Origin: JANQPX01 sp965222015
GTDB taxonomy: Bacteria > Pseudomonadota > Alphaproteobacteria > Geminicoccales > Geminicoccaceae
NCBI GenBank assembly: GCA_965222015.1
Contig: CBDCTL010000024.1
Coordinates: forward strand, 1,178,001 to 1,242,000
Reading direction: 5' to 3'
Length of the DNA: 64,000 nt
Part shown: in pieces, positions 9,088 through 17,971 of the stretch
Layout: every line of letters starts with the position of its first letter
Numbering within the stretch: the stretch's first letter is position 1
Made by a program: the position numbers and the translations under genes
The notes under the pieces: generated by a model
Database searches by the model: none
Told to the model about the DNA's origin: nothing
What the model saw: the letters and a program-made list of their open reading frames with translations, nothing else

Positions 9088-9306
9088 ATGAAGCGGAAGG
9101 GTCGGAGCGAGAGAGGGCGAAGGCCGGAGGCCGCCAATGATAACCGGATGGAAGTTGTGCAATCTGGAGCGGTCGAGCCAGATGAGCTATGGTCGGTTTC
9201 CGATTTGATCCCGTTGGTTCGTTTGCTGGCGCGCCAAGCCGCCGCCGAGATGTTTTACCAGGCTGCGAACGACAATCGTCGCAAGACCTCGCGGCCGAAG
9301 GAGTGA
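9088..9306 (+). CDS. Small protein of the recombinase module, copy A
   Basis: 72 aa. It starts basic (MKRKGRSERGRRPEAANDN) and has a predicted helical core (DLIPLVRLLARQAAAEMFYQ). A close homologue of 73 aa lies at 15905-16126, also directly before a recombinase gene. Most differences fall in the flexible N-terminus while the core is unchanged, which suggests selection on the protein. Its stop is six bases before the recombinase ATG and overlaps that gene's AAGGAG site, so the two are probably cotranslated. It might be a recombination directionality factor or recombinase partner; that is inference from position only. Confidence 0.65.
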   Translation: MKRKGRSERGRRPEAANDNRMEVVQSGAVEPDELWSVSDLIPLVRLLARQAAAEMFYQAANDNRRKTSRPKE

Positions 9307-9311
9307 CGCCG

Positions 9312-11099
9312 ATGACCCGTGTCGCGATCTACGCCCGCTATTCTTCCGACAATCAGCGGGACGCCTCGATCGAGGATCAGATCCGGCTTTGCCGCGAGCA
9401 CGCGGAGCAGCAGGGCTGGCGGGTCGTCGAGAGCTATGCGGACCATGCGATCTCCGGTTCCAGCCTGCTTCGCCCTGGCGTCCAGGACCTTCTCACAGAC
9501 GCTGCCGTCGCCAAATTCGACGTCATCCTAGCCGAGGCCCTGGATCGCCTGTCCCGCGACCAGGAGGATATTGCCGGGCTCTATAAGCGCATGCGCTTTG
9601 CCGGCGTGCGCATCGTCACCTTGTCGGAGGGCGAGATCTCGAACCTCCATGTCGGCCTCAAGGGCACCATGAACGCCCTCTTCCTTCAGGACCTTGCCGA
9701 CAAGACGCGGCGCGGCCTTCGGGGAAGGATCGAGGCGGGCAAGTCCGGCGGCGGGCTCTGCTATGGCTATGACGTGATCAAGCGCGTCGATGAGAACGGC
9801 GAGCCGGTCCGCGGCGACAGGAAGATCAACGAGGCCGAGGCTGCAATCGTCCGGCGGATCTTCAAGGAGTATGCCCTTGGCTATTCCAGCCGGACCATTG
9901 CCCATCGGCTCAACGCGGAGTGCATCCCCGGTCCTGCCGGCCGAAGCTGGGGACCGAGCACGATCCATGGCAACCGCCGGCGCGGCACCGGGATTTTGAA
10001 CAACGAGCTGTATATTGGCCGCCTGGTCTGGAACCGCCTTCGCTACGTCAAGGACCCGGATAGCGGCAAGCGCATCTCACGCCTCAATCCCGAGAGCAAG
10101 TGGATCGTTCAGGAGGTCCCGGAGCTTCGGATCATCGATCAAGACCTTTGGGACCACGCCAAGGCGCGACAGAGCGCGCTGGAGATCGAGCCCAAGACCA
10201 GGCCAACCGGCAAGCCGCTCGTCGATCGAAGGCGACCGCGCCATCTGTTCTCCGGCCTGATCAGATGCGGCTGTTGCGGCGGTGGCTTCTCGATGATCTC
10301 GCAGAGCCTCCTAGGCTGCTCGACGGCGAGGAACAAGAACACCTGCGACAATCGCTTGACCATCAAACGCGAGGCGGTCGAGCAGCGCATTCTGACGGCG
10401 CTCAGGGAACGCTTGATGGAGCCGGCGCTGTTCGCCGAGTTCTGCCGAGAGTTCACGAAGGAGATGAACCGCCTTCGGATGGAGGCGTCAGCCTCGCTTA
10501 CTGGCAAACGCGCCGAGCTCGTCAGGATCGAGCGACAGCTGCAGAAGCTCCTAGAAGCGCTCCTGGACGACGGCGACAGCAAGACCATCGTCAGGAACAT
10601 GCAGGCCTTGGAGGCGCGACAGGAGGCCTTGGAGGCCGAGCTGTCGCAGGCTGACAGCCCGCCGCCGCTGCTGCATCCCAATATGGCCGAGGTCTATCAC
10701 CGGAAGATCCGAGAACTGCACGGGGCGCTGACCAGCGAGGACAGCAAGACCGAGGCGGCGGAGATCCTTCGGACATTGATCGACGCGATTATCCTGACGC
10801 CCGAGGACGGCGAACTGTCGGTCTACCTAAAGGGCGATCTGGCCGGCATCCTGACGCTGGCGCAGAACAAGGCAAAGCCCCTCGCGAAAGTTGCGAAGGG
10901 CCATGATCATCTCACGCAGCAAGTAACGTTGATGGTGTGGGCGGCCCCTCAAACGGCATCAGAATGCCGTAGGCGGCGATGGGGCCGCACTCAAGAGGGA
11001 GCCATCATCAATGGACGTTTCGACAATAGGTCTCGATCTCGCGAAGAACGTGTTTCAGGTGCACGGCGTCGACCGCGGCGGCAAGGTCGTCATCCGTAG
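9312..11099 (+). CDS. Large serine recombinase, copy A (tail replaced by IS110)
   Basis: Starts at ATG 9312 after AAGGAG. The resolvase domain (residues 1-150) has the nucleophile Ser11 in IYARYSSDNQ. A recombinase domain follows, then a zinc ribbon (GLIRCGCCGGGFSM with CSTARNKNTC) near residues 295-345 and a long coiled coil (about 375-480). Native sequence ends at QQVTL near 10931; the last 55 codons lie in the left end of the IS110 element. Without that insertion the tail would be RGNDTNDTC, about 550 residues in all. Family members integrate and excise elements at short att sites. Whether the altered tail matters is unknown, since the changed part lies beyond the coiled coil. Confidence 0.85.
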   Translation: MTRVAIYARYSSDNQRDASIEDQIRLCREHAEQQGWRVVESYADHAISGSSLLRPGVQDLLTDAAVAKFDVILAEALDRLSRDQEDIAGLYKRMRFAGVRIVTLSEGEISNLHVGLKGTMNALFLQDLADKTRRGLRGRIEAGKSGGGLCYGYDVIKRVDENGEPVRGDRKINEAEAAIVRRIFKEYALGYSSRTIAHRLNAECIPGPAGRSWGPSTIHGNRRRGTGILNNELYIGRLVWNRLRYVKDPDSGKRISRLNPESKWIVQEVPELRIIDQDLWDHAKARQSALEIEPKTRPTGKPLVDRRRPRHLFSGLIRCGCCGGGFSMISQSLLGCSTARNKNTCDNRLTIKREAVEQRILTALRERLMEPALFAEFCREFTKEMNRLRMEASASLTGKRAELVRIERQLQKLLEALLDDGDSKTIVRNMQALEARQEALEAELSQADSPPPLLHPNMAEVYHRKIRELHGALTSEDSKTEAAEILRTLIDAIILTPEDGELSVYLKGDLAGILTLAQNKAKPLAKVAKGHDHLTQQVTLMVWAAPQTASECRRRRWGRTQEGAIINGRFDNRSRSREERVSGARRRPRRQGRHP

Positions 11100-12030
11100 G
11101 CAAGTACGGCGGAGCAAGCTGCTGGATTTCTTTGCCAGCCTTCCGTCATGCGTGGTCGGCATGGAAGCCTGCTGCAGCGCGCATCATTGGGCGCGTGAGA
11201 TCAGGCGGCTTGGGCACGAGGTGCGCCTCATGCCACCGCACTATGTGAAACCGTACGTCAAGCGACAGAAAAATGATGCGGCCGACGCCGAAGCGATCTG
11301 CGAGGCAGTGACCCGGCCGTCGATGCGCTTCGTTGCGGTCAAGGGAACGGAGCAGCAGAGCGTGTTGGTGCTGCACCGGACGCGAAGCCTGCTCATCCGC
11401 CAGCGCACCATGTTGGTCAATGCCCTACGTAGCCACTTTGCCGAGTTCGGCGTCGTGGTCGCCAAGGGTATCGAGAACGTCGCCAAACTGGCGGCGATGG
11501 TCGAAGACAAGGCAGAAGGCGTTCTGCCGGCTGCTGCGATCACTGGCCTGTCGATTATCGTCCAGCAGCTCAAGGGCCTGAAGATCAGTATCGACAAGCT
11601 TGAGAAAGAGATCAGGCGATGGCACCGGAAAAACCCGGAGAGCCGACGCCTCGCCACCATTCCCGGCATCGGGCCGATCACAGCGTCTGCAATGTCGGCA
11701 ACCATCGCCGATCCGCACCAGTTCAAATCTGGCCGTCATCTCGCTGGCTGGCTTGGTATAGTCCCACGGCAAAACTCAAGCGGTGGCAAGGAAAGGCTCG
11801 GCAAGATTTCCAAACAAGGGGATCGCTATCTGCGTCAGCTCCTGGTGATCGGCGCCACCTCGGTGCTCGGCGTCGTCGACAGGAAGAAGACGGCGAACAA
11901 CGCCTGGATCCTGGCTCTACTTGAGAAGAAGCCACCGCGCCTGGTTACCGTGGCACTCGCCAATAAGATGGCTCGGATTGCCTGGGCGATCATGGTGCGA
12001 GGCGAAACATTCAAAGCCAAGGCGGCTTAG
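11011..12030 (+). CDS. IS110-family transposase (IS1111 group)
   Basis: 339 aa and intact. The N-terminal RuvC-like DEDD domain begins MDVSTIGLDLAKNVFQVHGV and has KNDAADAEAICEA around residue 90. The C-terminal transposase_20 domain carries IPGIGPITASAMSATIADP and the serine-containing stretch NSSGGKERLGKISKQGDRY. IS110 enzymes work as RNA-guided recombinases using a bridge RNA from the element's own non-coding end. A GAGGGAGCC motif precedes the ATG. Confidence 0.9.
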   Translation: MDVSTIGLDLAKNVFQVHGVDRGGKVVIRRQVRRSKLLDFFASLPSCVVGMEACCSAHHWAREIRRLGHEVRLMPPHYVKPYVKRQKNDAADAEAICEAVTRPSMRFVAVKGTEQQSVLVLHRTRSLLIRQRTMLVNALRSHFAEFGVVVAKGIENVAKLAAMVEDKAEGVLPAAAITGLSIIVQQLKGLKISIDKLEKEIRRWHRKNPESRRLATIPGIGPITASAMSATIADPHQFKSGRHLAGWLGIVPRQNSSGGKERLGKISKQGDRYLRQLLVIGATSVLGVVDRKKTANNAWILALLEKKPPRLVTVALANKMARIAWAIMVRGETFKAKAA

Positions 12031-12262
12031 GGAGAACAAGAACCAGGTTTGCAAGGTCGTTTCAACTGATGAACACGCCATGAGCCCCCAAAGGACCAGA
12101 CACCTCGTCCGCAACCATGCTCTGTCATGAGCGTTTCGTTGATCGGAGACTGGATCCGGCGGATTTCATCAAGGCCAGCGGCTGCGCGTCGCGTCAAAAG
12201 GCCGAACACATGGCAGCACCAAGCTCAAGGCGTCGAATTCGAATGAAACCCTTGCAACAAAA
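12031..12262 (+). ncRNA. Candidate bridge RNA region of the IS110 element
   Basis: The 230-base stretch between the transposase stop and the right subterminal repeat has no gene. In IS1111-group elements the bridge RNA, whose loops pair with target and donor DNA, is encoded in this right non-coding end, while the IS110 group uses the left. Length and placement fit. I did not fold it or confirm loops pairing with AACGTTGCGGGGG, so this is inference from family knowledge. Confidence 0.4.
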
Positions 12263-12280
12263 GGGCCGCCCACACATGAT

Positions 12281-12311
12281 TGCGGGGGAACGATACCAAC
12301 GATACTTGCTG
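12281..12311. other. Element-element att junction (inner, split by IS110)
   Basis: TGCGGGGGAACGATACC followed by AACGATACTTGCTG repeats the 31 bases at 3246-3276. Its left partner AAGTAACGTTG is at 10921-10931, across the IS110 element. Beyond these 31 bases the left ends of elements A and B are unrelated, so this is the conserved left att arm. Confidence 0.65.
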
Positions 12312-12406
12312 GGGCTGGCTGAATCCAATGCTTAGCCATTGTCGCATGCCCGCAGAGAACGACTAAGTTAGTCCAACTGATTTTCTTCTCCCGTGTATTA
12401 TCTATT

Positions 12407-14719
12407 TCAAACGGCTATCGCTTGCTCGCTACTTGCACCCGTCCAAATTTGACGAATCTTTTGTTCTACCATACCTGCACCTGCTCCAAGGTCAGCAGCC
12501 AATCTCAGAGCTACGTACTCGTTGAAGCTTGCCTTCTGCATATCGACTCCTTGAAGCATCTTGGCCAATTCTGCAGTAGCAATCACCTCCTCATACTTCG
12601 CATGGAGCTCTTGAAAAAGCTTCAAAGACTCCTCCATTCTCTCCTGCGCAGCTTGTATTTTGCCTGTTTCAAACAAATTGATTCCGATCTGGAAAAGCAC
12701 CTTAGCCTCGCCCAGTCTATGACCCTCAGACTTAAAAATATTGCCAGCATTGCTAAATAGCTCATTAGCTTCTTCGTATGATCGTTTCATACGAGCTACA
12801 ATACCAAGCCCCATGATCGCTCTTCCCTGACCAAGTTTTCGCCCTATTGACTCGAATAAAGTTGCGGCGTTCTCGTAAAACTCTTTTGATAAATCGAGAT
12901 CACCAGCATCCCTATATACATCTGCAAGACCTTTGGCAGTTTCTGCTTCTCCTAATCTATCGCCAACATTATTATAAATCTCCTGAGCTTGTTCGAGCAC
13001 GTCTACACTTTTTTGAAACTCTTGACATGTCCGATGCAGACCACCCATGCCACGATAGACGCGAGCAAGACCAGCAGCACAATTTAAATCTCCAAAGCGA
13101 GTTTCAGCGTCAAGATAAGCAATCTTCGCATCTTCCAGTCTACACAGCGACTCATACAATCTCGCTCGACCAAGCGAAACCCGGGCCAACCCGTATTTTC
13201 CCCTGATCTGTTGATATAGGTCTTCGGCTTCATCAAAAATAGTTACTACCAAATCAGATCTTTGACGCTTGCTCTCCAATTCGGCTAAAGCCAATCTAGC
13301 ATCGGCTAGACCAGCAACACTTCCAAACGCTCTAAATTTGCTCAGTGCAGCATGTATTACCTTTGTTGCCTGATCGAAGTCTCCGCGCAGGGCTAAAAGC
13401 CGGCCGCCCATTAGCAAAGCTTGCCCTTGGCCCAAAACATCACCCAGCTCTTTGAATATTTTGAAAGCTTTCTCAAAGTGTTTCTTAGAATCGACTAGAC
13501 CAGATGATCTCATCAGATTGTCGCTCATAATCAAATGAATGTTTGCTTTGCCAAACTTAAAATCGATTCTATTACAAATCTCTTTAGCGTTAATTGCATG
13601 TTTGAAAGCAGCCTCTGGATGATTGGCGATCGTTTCCAACCGAGCAAGCCCAATTTTCGCCCGCGCTAGGCCAAGCTCATTGCCTAACTCTTCGAATATC
13701 TCTTCTGCTAACTTATAGTTATCGAGGCTTTTTTTATAATTCCCCAGTTTCGCTTCCATTTGTGCCCGGCCAATATTCACGTCACCAAGGCCATTTCTAT
13801 TACCCTTTTCTAGGTATACTTTTTCCGCAGAAGCATACAGTTTAAGAGCTTCATCAATATGATCAGTCACACGCTCAAGGTCAGCAAGTCCAAGCTGAGT
13901 ATGAGCCTCATTTGCGACGTCCTTCGCGTCTCGAAAAATCGATCGTGCTTCGATGTACAATTCTCGAGAACTAATTGAATCTCCGGTTAGCCTTCCTATG
14001 ATAGCTTTACCTCTCAAAGTATGGCCAATACCGATTTTATGATCGACGCTCCGGAAAAAGCTCTCGCAGCGCTCATACAAATCAAGCGCATCCTTTAAAT
14101 GCCCCCTACTTCGTTTAGCGTCAGCCTCCACCAAAGCCTCGAGCCAATCATCAATTCCATTATTTCTGTTGTTGGCAAATGGTTCGAGCAAATGTTCCCC
14201 GGGCGGATTTTGAGAGCGTCCACTGCTCTTGCCAAAAACAGCACGAAGGACGATTAGGCATGCTGTAAGTACACAGAGCGCAGCTAGAGCGACTTCTCCT
14301 GAATGAAATGCATCAGCAGCGAAGAATAGAATGAGGACAAAATACAGCATTCGCATGTAGTCAGATTTGAGCAATTGGGACGCAAAAAAGGACATTGATC
14401 CTTGAAATCCGCCATCATGAGGATATCCATTCCAGTCGAAGGCTGCCACCCTGCCTTCATGTAAGCCTGTGGGATTTCCATTCTTTTTATTGTCTTTTGT
14501 CTTGTGCTCCTCAGATTCAGATGATGTCGAATTTTTTTGAAAAAGCCGCCTTGACAAGTATATAATAGCAACAAGAATTAGTAGCGACACAACAATCAGA
14601 AGAGTCGCAGTTATATTACTAGGTTTGTACGTCGTTATCACCATAAGAACTAGAGAAAGCGCGCCGAGGCCAGCCAAAATTATTAAACTGATATTGTCGC
14701 ACCTCTGAGAATTAGACAT
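12407..14719 (-). CDS. Membrane-anchored TPR repeat protein
   Basis: About 770 aa. Two hydrophobic helices lie in the first 60 residues (LIILAGLGALSLVLMVITTY and ATLLIVVSLLILVAIIYL), then a loop and two more near 125-165. From about residue 195 the rest is some 13 TPR-like repeats of 38-41 residues with the signature LGLA or GLARV and Leu/Tyr/Ala positions (for example GLADARLALAELESKRQRSD), predicted cytosolic. No enzymatic domain is seen. ATG 14719 has AGGTGG just upstream and follows the neighbour's stop by two bases; a GTG at 14728 is an alternative. AT-rich compared with the host. It forms an operon with the four-helix membrane gene and is the cargo of element B. Function unknown; a membrane-tethered sensor or scaffold is plausible. 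Confidence 0.8.
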   Translation of the reverse strand: MSNSQRCDNISLIILAGLGALSLVLMVITTYKPSNITATLLIVVSLLILVAIIYLSRRLFQKNSTSSESEEHKTKDNKKNGNPTGLHEGRVAAFDWNGYPHDGGFQGSMSFFASQLLKSDYMRMLYFVLILFFAADAFHSGEVALAALCVLTACLIVLRAVFGKSSGRSQNPPGEHLLEPFANNRNNGIDDWLEALVEADAKRSRGHLKDALDLYERCESFFRSVDHKIGIGHTLRGKAIIGRLTGDSISSRELYIEARSIFRDAKDVANEAHTQLGLADLERVTDHIDEALKLYASAEKVYLEKGNRNGLGDVNIGRAQMEAKLGNYKKSLDNYKLAEEIFEELGNELGLARAKIGLARLETIANHPEAAFKHAINAKEICNRIDFKFGKANIHLIMSDNLMRSSGLVDSKKHFEKAFKIFKELGDVLGQGQALLMGGRLLALRGDFDQATKVIHAALSKFRAFGSVAGLADARLALAELESKRQRSDLVVTIFDEAEDLYQQIRGKYGLARVSLGRARLYESLCRLEDAKIAYLDAETRFGDLNCAAGLARVYRGMGGLHRTCQEFQKSVDVLEQAQEIYNNVGDRLGEAETAKGLADVYRDAGDLDLSKEFYENAATLFESIGRKLGQGRAIMGLGIVARMKRSYEEANELFSNAGNIFKSEGHRLGEAKVLFQIGINLFETGKIQAAQERMEESLKLFQELHAKYEEVIATAELAKMLQGVDMQKASFNEYVALRLAADLGAGAGMVEQKIRQIWTGASSEQAIAV

Positions 14720-14721
14720 GA

Positions 14722-15153
14722 TTACCACCTCATCTCAATCCAGAGAACGCAACCAACGGGGATTGCACCCATCACATTTATTAGAGTTATCAGCAACCAA
14801 TCTCCCGTTTTAGACAACCCCCTTTTTGCTACCCTCAGCCGCATTGCAACCATAATAAGAAATATGTCTGTGAAGCTGCCAATCAATATGGCGAACAGAT
14901 AAAACAAATTCAACTCCTGTATTCTGTGGGTCTGTGAAGTATCTGAAAATGATGCGGTCAAAAAATACATTAACAGCAGAGATATTGCTGCAAACGAAAG
15001 ATCCAAGCCAACGAGTGCATTTTCTCGATGCCATGGATCTTTAGCTGTTATAGCTTTAGCTGCCATGCACCATAAAGCGACAAAAATCGGCACGACAACT
15101 GCAAAGATTTCTACACTAAGTTCTATTGGCACGGCAAAGTTTTTTTCTATCAT
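14722..15153 (-). CDS. Four-helix membrane protein, partner of the TPR protein
   Basis: 143 aa with four clear transmembrane helices: LSVEIFAVVVPIFVALWCMA, LDLSFAAISLLLMYFLTASF, FYLFAILIGSFTDIFLIMVA and LLITLINVMGAIPVGCVLWI. Short charged loops lie between them (AKDPWHREN and RLRVAKRGLSKTG). I do not recognise a family. It is first in a two-gene operon, and its stop is two bases from the ATG of the TPR gene, so equal expression and a membrane complex are likely. In a defence setting a small multi-helix protein could act as a membrane effector with the TPR protein as sensor, but nothing in the sequence proves that. Confidence 0.75.
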   Translation of the reverse strand: MIEKNFAVPIELSVEIFAVVVPIFVALWCMAAKAITAKDPWHRENALVGLDLSFAAISLLLMYFLTASFSDTSQTHRIQELNLFYLFAILIGSFTDIFLIMVAMRLRVAKRGLSKTGDWLLITLINVMGAIPVGCVLWIEMRW

Positions 15154-15421
15154 AAGTTTAACAAATTTGCAATTTTCTACTTTTAGTTGCTAGATCATCG
15201 CGCTCTCCACGACGTTAGGTTCGGACCACAACATCCCCAAATTTCAACTCCAGGGCATTAACTTTAACATATTACATTTGCAATAATCAATTAATCATAG
15301 AAACCGGAGAGATTGGCATTCGCTACTGAAGCGTTATACGGTGCAAGCCATCGGCTTCCCCACATCGAAGCTTCGAGGTCGTTTGATGAATCTTTATAGA
15401 TTGTTTTTATCTCATGAGCGC
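15154..15421. other. AT-rich region upstream of the TM-TPR operon
   Basis: About 270 bases between the membrane gene and the conserved module of element B. It must hold the minus-strand promoter of the TM-TPR operon, but no -35/-10 pair stands out enough to name. No gene or repeat was seen. Confidence 0.4.
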
Positions 15422-15904
15422 CCCGTCATCCGCCTCAAGGCTTCACGCGTTCGGCTTTGCCGAGCCTTGACCCGGATGATGGGCGCGCTTTTGGGCTTTT
15501 CACAAGCTGGTTGCGGTAGACCGCAAGCCAGCTTGCCGGTCGACAGCTAGACCTAGAACCTGTTGACGACCCTGTTGATTCCCGGAATCAACACCCCAGC
15601 TTCCTCAACTCGCTGACATCCAAGGCTCTTTCACCCCGACAGCGCCCTGACCTCGCTCACACTACGTGCCTGTGCGAGCGAGGTCAGGGCGCTGTCGGGG
15701 CAAAATTCGCGGATATAGAAAGTTGAGAAAATCGGGAAGATATCAACCAAGTTTGGGACGGATGGAAGGAGCAAGATCAGGAGGAAGGAAGGATAGGGAG
15801 AACAGTTTTTTGTGAGTTTTAGGGAATAAAATCGAGGGTTTTGTCATCTAGGAGGAGAGCAAGGGAATTGCAGGCAGGTAAGCAAGATCGAGGCGGAGGG
15901 CGTC
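15422..15904 (+). other. Conserved hairpin-rich non-coding block, copy B
   Basis: The counterpart of 8597-9087, with the same four inverted repeats in the same order. The long stem (15634-15700) is a perfect 25-bp pair here; copy A has a single A in place of G. In the first inverted repeat the right arm differs from copy A (GGATGATGGG against GGCTGACGGG) but still pairs largely with the unchanged left arm. Conservation of nearly 500 non-coding bases between elements with unrelated cargo suggests function in mobility or maintenance. Confidence 0.6.
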
Positions 15905-16126
15905 ATGAGGCGGAAGGGTCGGAGCAAGAACGGGCGAAGGTCAGAGGCTGCCAATGATAATCAAGCAGGGACTGTGCAATCTGGAGCGGTCGAACCGGAT
16001 GAGCTATGGTCGGTCTCCGATTTGATCCCGTTGGTTCGTTTGCTGGCGCGCCAGGCCGCCGCCGAGATGTTTTACCAGGCTGCGAACGACAATCGTCGAT
16101 CGTCGAAGACGCGGCCGAAGGAGTGA
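15905..16126 (+). CDS. Small protein of the recombinase module, copy B
   Basis: 73 aa and homologous to the protein at 9088-9306. The core QSGAVEPDELWSVSDLIPLV and RLLARQAAAEMFYQAANDN is unchanged, while the basic N-terminus differs at several positions. It ends six bases before the recombinase ATG. The repeated tie to the recombinase suggests a role in integration or excision; no domain is recognised. Confidence 0.65.
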   Translation: MRRKGRSKNGRRSEAANDNQAGTVQSGAVEPDELWSVSDLIPLVRLLARQAAAEMFYQAANDNRRSSKTRPKE

Positions 16127-17687
16127 CGCCGATGAGCCGTGTCGCGATCTACGCCCGCTATTCCTCGGACAACCAGCGCGACGCCTCGATCGAGGACCAA
16201 ATCCGGCTTTGCCGCGAGCACGCTGAGCAGCAGGACTGGCGGGTTGTCGAGACCTATGCGGACCACGCGATCTCGGGCTCCAGCCTGCTTCGCCCCGGCA
16301 TCCAGGACCTTCTCACTGATGCAGCCGCCTCCAAATTCGATATCATCCTCGCCGAGGCGATGGACCGCCTGTCGCGCGACCAGGAAGACATTGCCGGGCT
16401 GTACAAGCGCATGCGCTTTGCCGGCGTGCGCATCATCACCCTGTCCGAGGGCGAGATCTCGAACCTGCATGTCGGGCTCAAGGGCACGATGAACGCGCTT
16501 TTTCTCCAGGACCTCGCCGACAAGACGCGGCGCGGCCTTCGGGGCCGGATCGAGGCGGGTAAATCCGGCGGCGGGCTCTGCTATGGCTATGACGTGGTCA
16601 AGCGCGTCGATGAGAACGGCGAACCGGTCCATGGCGACAGGAAGATCAACGAGGCTGAGGCTGTGATCGTCCAGCGGATCTTCGACGACTACGCTATCGG
16701 CCACTCCAGCCGCACCATTGCGCACAAGCTCAACGCCGAGGGCATCCCCGGCCCGGCCGGCCGAAGTTGGGGACCGAGCACAATTCATGGCAACCGCCGG
16801 CGCGGCACCGGGATCTTGAACAACGAGCTATATATCGGCCGTCTGGTCTGGAACCGCCTTCGCTACGTCAAAGACCCGGACACTGGCAAGCGCATCTCGC
16901 GCCTCAATCCTGAGGCCAAGTGGATCGTTCAGGAAGTGCCGGAGCTGCGGATCATCGATCAAGACCTCTGGGACCGGGCCAAGACCCGACAGAGCGCTCT
17001 GGAGATTGCTCCCAAGACTAGGCCGACCGGCAAGCCGCTCGTCGATCGCCGCCGCCCAAAATATCTGTTCTCCGGCCTGATCAGATGCGGCTGTTGCGGC
17101 GGTGGCTTCTCGATGATCTCGCAGAGCCTCTTGGGCTGCTCGACAGCGCGGAACAAGAACACCTGCGAGAACCGGCTGACGATCAAGCGCGAAGCGGTCG
17201 AGCAGCGCATTCTGACGGCGCTCAGGGAACGTTTGATGGAGCCAGCGTTGTTCGCTGAGTTCTGCCAGGAGTTCACCAAGGAGATGAACCGGCTGCGCAT
17301 GGAGGCCTCAGCCTCGCTCGCCGGCAAGCGCACCGAGCTCGCCAGGATCGAGCGACAGCTGCAGAAGCTCCTGGAAGCGCTGCTGGACGACGGCGACAGC
17401 AAGACCATCGTCAGGAACATGCAAGCGTTAGAGGCGCGACAGGAGGCGCTGGAGGCCGAGCTATCGCAAGCCGACAGCCCGCCGCCCTTGCTGCATCCCA
17501 ACATGGCCGAGGTCTATCACCGCCAGATCCGCGAACTGCATGCAGCGCTAACCAGCGACAGCAGCAAGACCCGAGGCGGCGGAGATCCTTCGGACATTGA
17601 TTGACGCCATCGTGCTGACGCCCGAAGACGGAGAGCTGTCTGTCTACCTGAAGGGCGATCTCGCCGGCATTCTGACTTTGGCTCAGA

Positions 17688-17723
17688 ACAAAACAAAGCC
17701 CCTCGCGAAGGTTGCGAAGGGCT
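17688..17723 (-). terminator. Candidate rho-independent terminator of the rRNA operon inside the recombinase gene
   Basis: On the minus strand a hairpin (AGCCCTTCGC, loop AACCTTC, GCGAGGGGCT) is followed by TTTGTTTTGTT, 28 bases beyond the tRNA-fMet 3' end. It lies antisense in the last codons of recombinase B. Insertion at tRNA-fMet displaced whatever terminator the operon had, and this one could replace it. Copy A has the same hairpin but a weaker T run (TTTGCCTTGTT). Confidence 0.6.
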
Positions 17724-17750
17724 CTGGATCTCTCGCGCAGCAAGTAACGT

Positions 17751-17827
<77 letters not shown>

Positions 17828-17971
17828 GCGTGTTGGTTTGTGAGTGAATCGTGTGCTTGCGCACGGCTGGTGCACGTTTTCGTGTCGTATCCGAGCGGTC
17901 GATGCGCTGGTTGTTTTGGGCGCATACGGTCGGCGAGAAGTCGACCGTGAAGCCGGCGGCTTCTTGGTAGG

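Larger units (their letters stand above)
3247..10932. mobile_element. Integrative element A (NACHT-LRR cargo)
   Basis: Left end GCGGGGGAACGATACC at 3247; right end AAGTAACGTTG at 10920-10931. After subtracting IS630 with its TA duplication and IS1595 with its 8-bp duplication, it is about 5.5 kb. It contains a minus-strand NACHT-LRR gene, a hairpin-rich block (8597-9087), a 72 aa protein and a large serine recombinase. The right module from 8597 on is nearly the same as that of element B, whereas the cargo is unrelated. This points to a family of recombinase elements with exchangeable cargo. Confidence 0.65.
10933..12281 (+). mobile_element. IS110 family (IS1111-type) element in the att junction
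   Basis: About 1.35 kb inserted in the junction between elements A and B. Subterminal inverted repeats TGTGGGCGGCCC (10937-10948) and GGGCCGCCCACA (12263-12274) are diagnostic of the IS1111 group. Removing it regenerates AACGTTGCGGGGGAACG, the same sequence as the outer junction at 3241. A TG dinucleotide flanks both ends and is the likely core. The non-coding right end is long (about 240 bases) and the left end short (about 80). Confidence 0.82.
12282..17750. mobile_element. Integrative element B (TM-TPR cargo) at tRNA-fMet
   Basis: About 5.47 kb from the left arm at 12282 to AAGTAACGT at 17742-17750, next to the tRNA-fMet 3' end. It holds two minus-strand membrane genes, the conserved hairpin block (15422-15904), a 73 aa protein and a large serine recombinase on the plus strand. 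The native size almost equals that of element A (about 5.5 kb) although the cargo differs. Being tRNA-proximal, it should be the latest arrival. Confidence 0.65.

Noticed and set aside
12422..13206. Plus-strand frames of 112 and 119 codons inside the TPR gene
   Set aside because: They are antisense to a long repeat protein with clear TPR periodicity and have no ribosome site or family resemblance.
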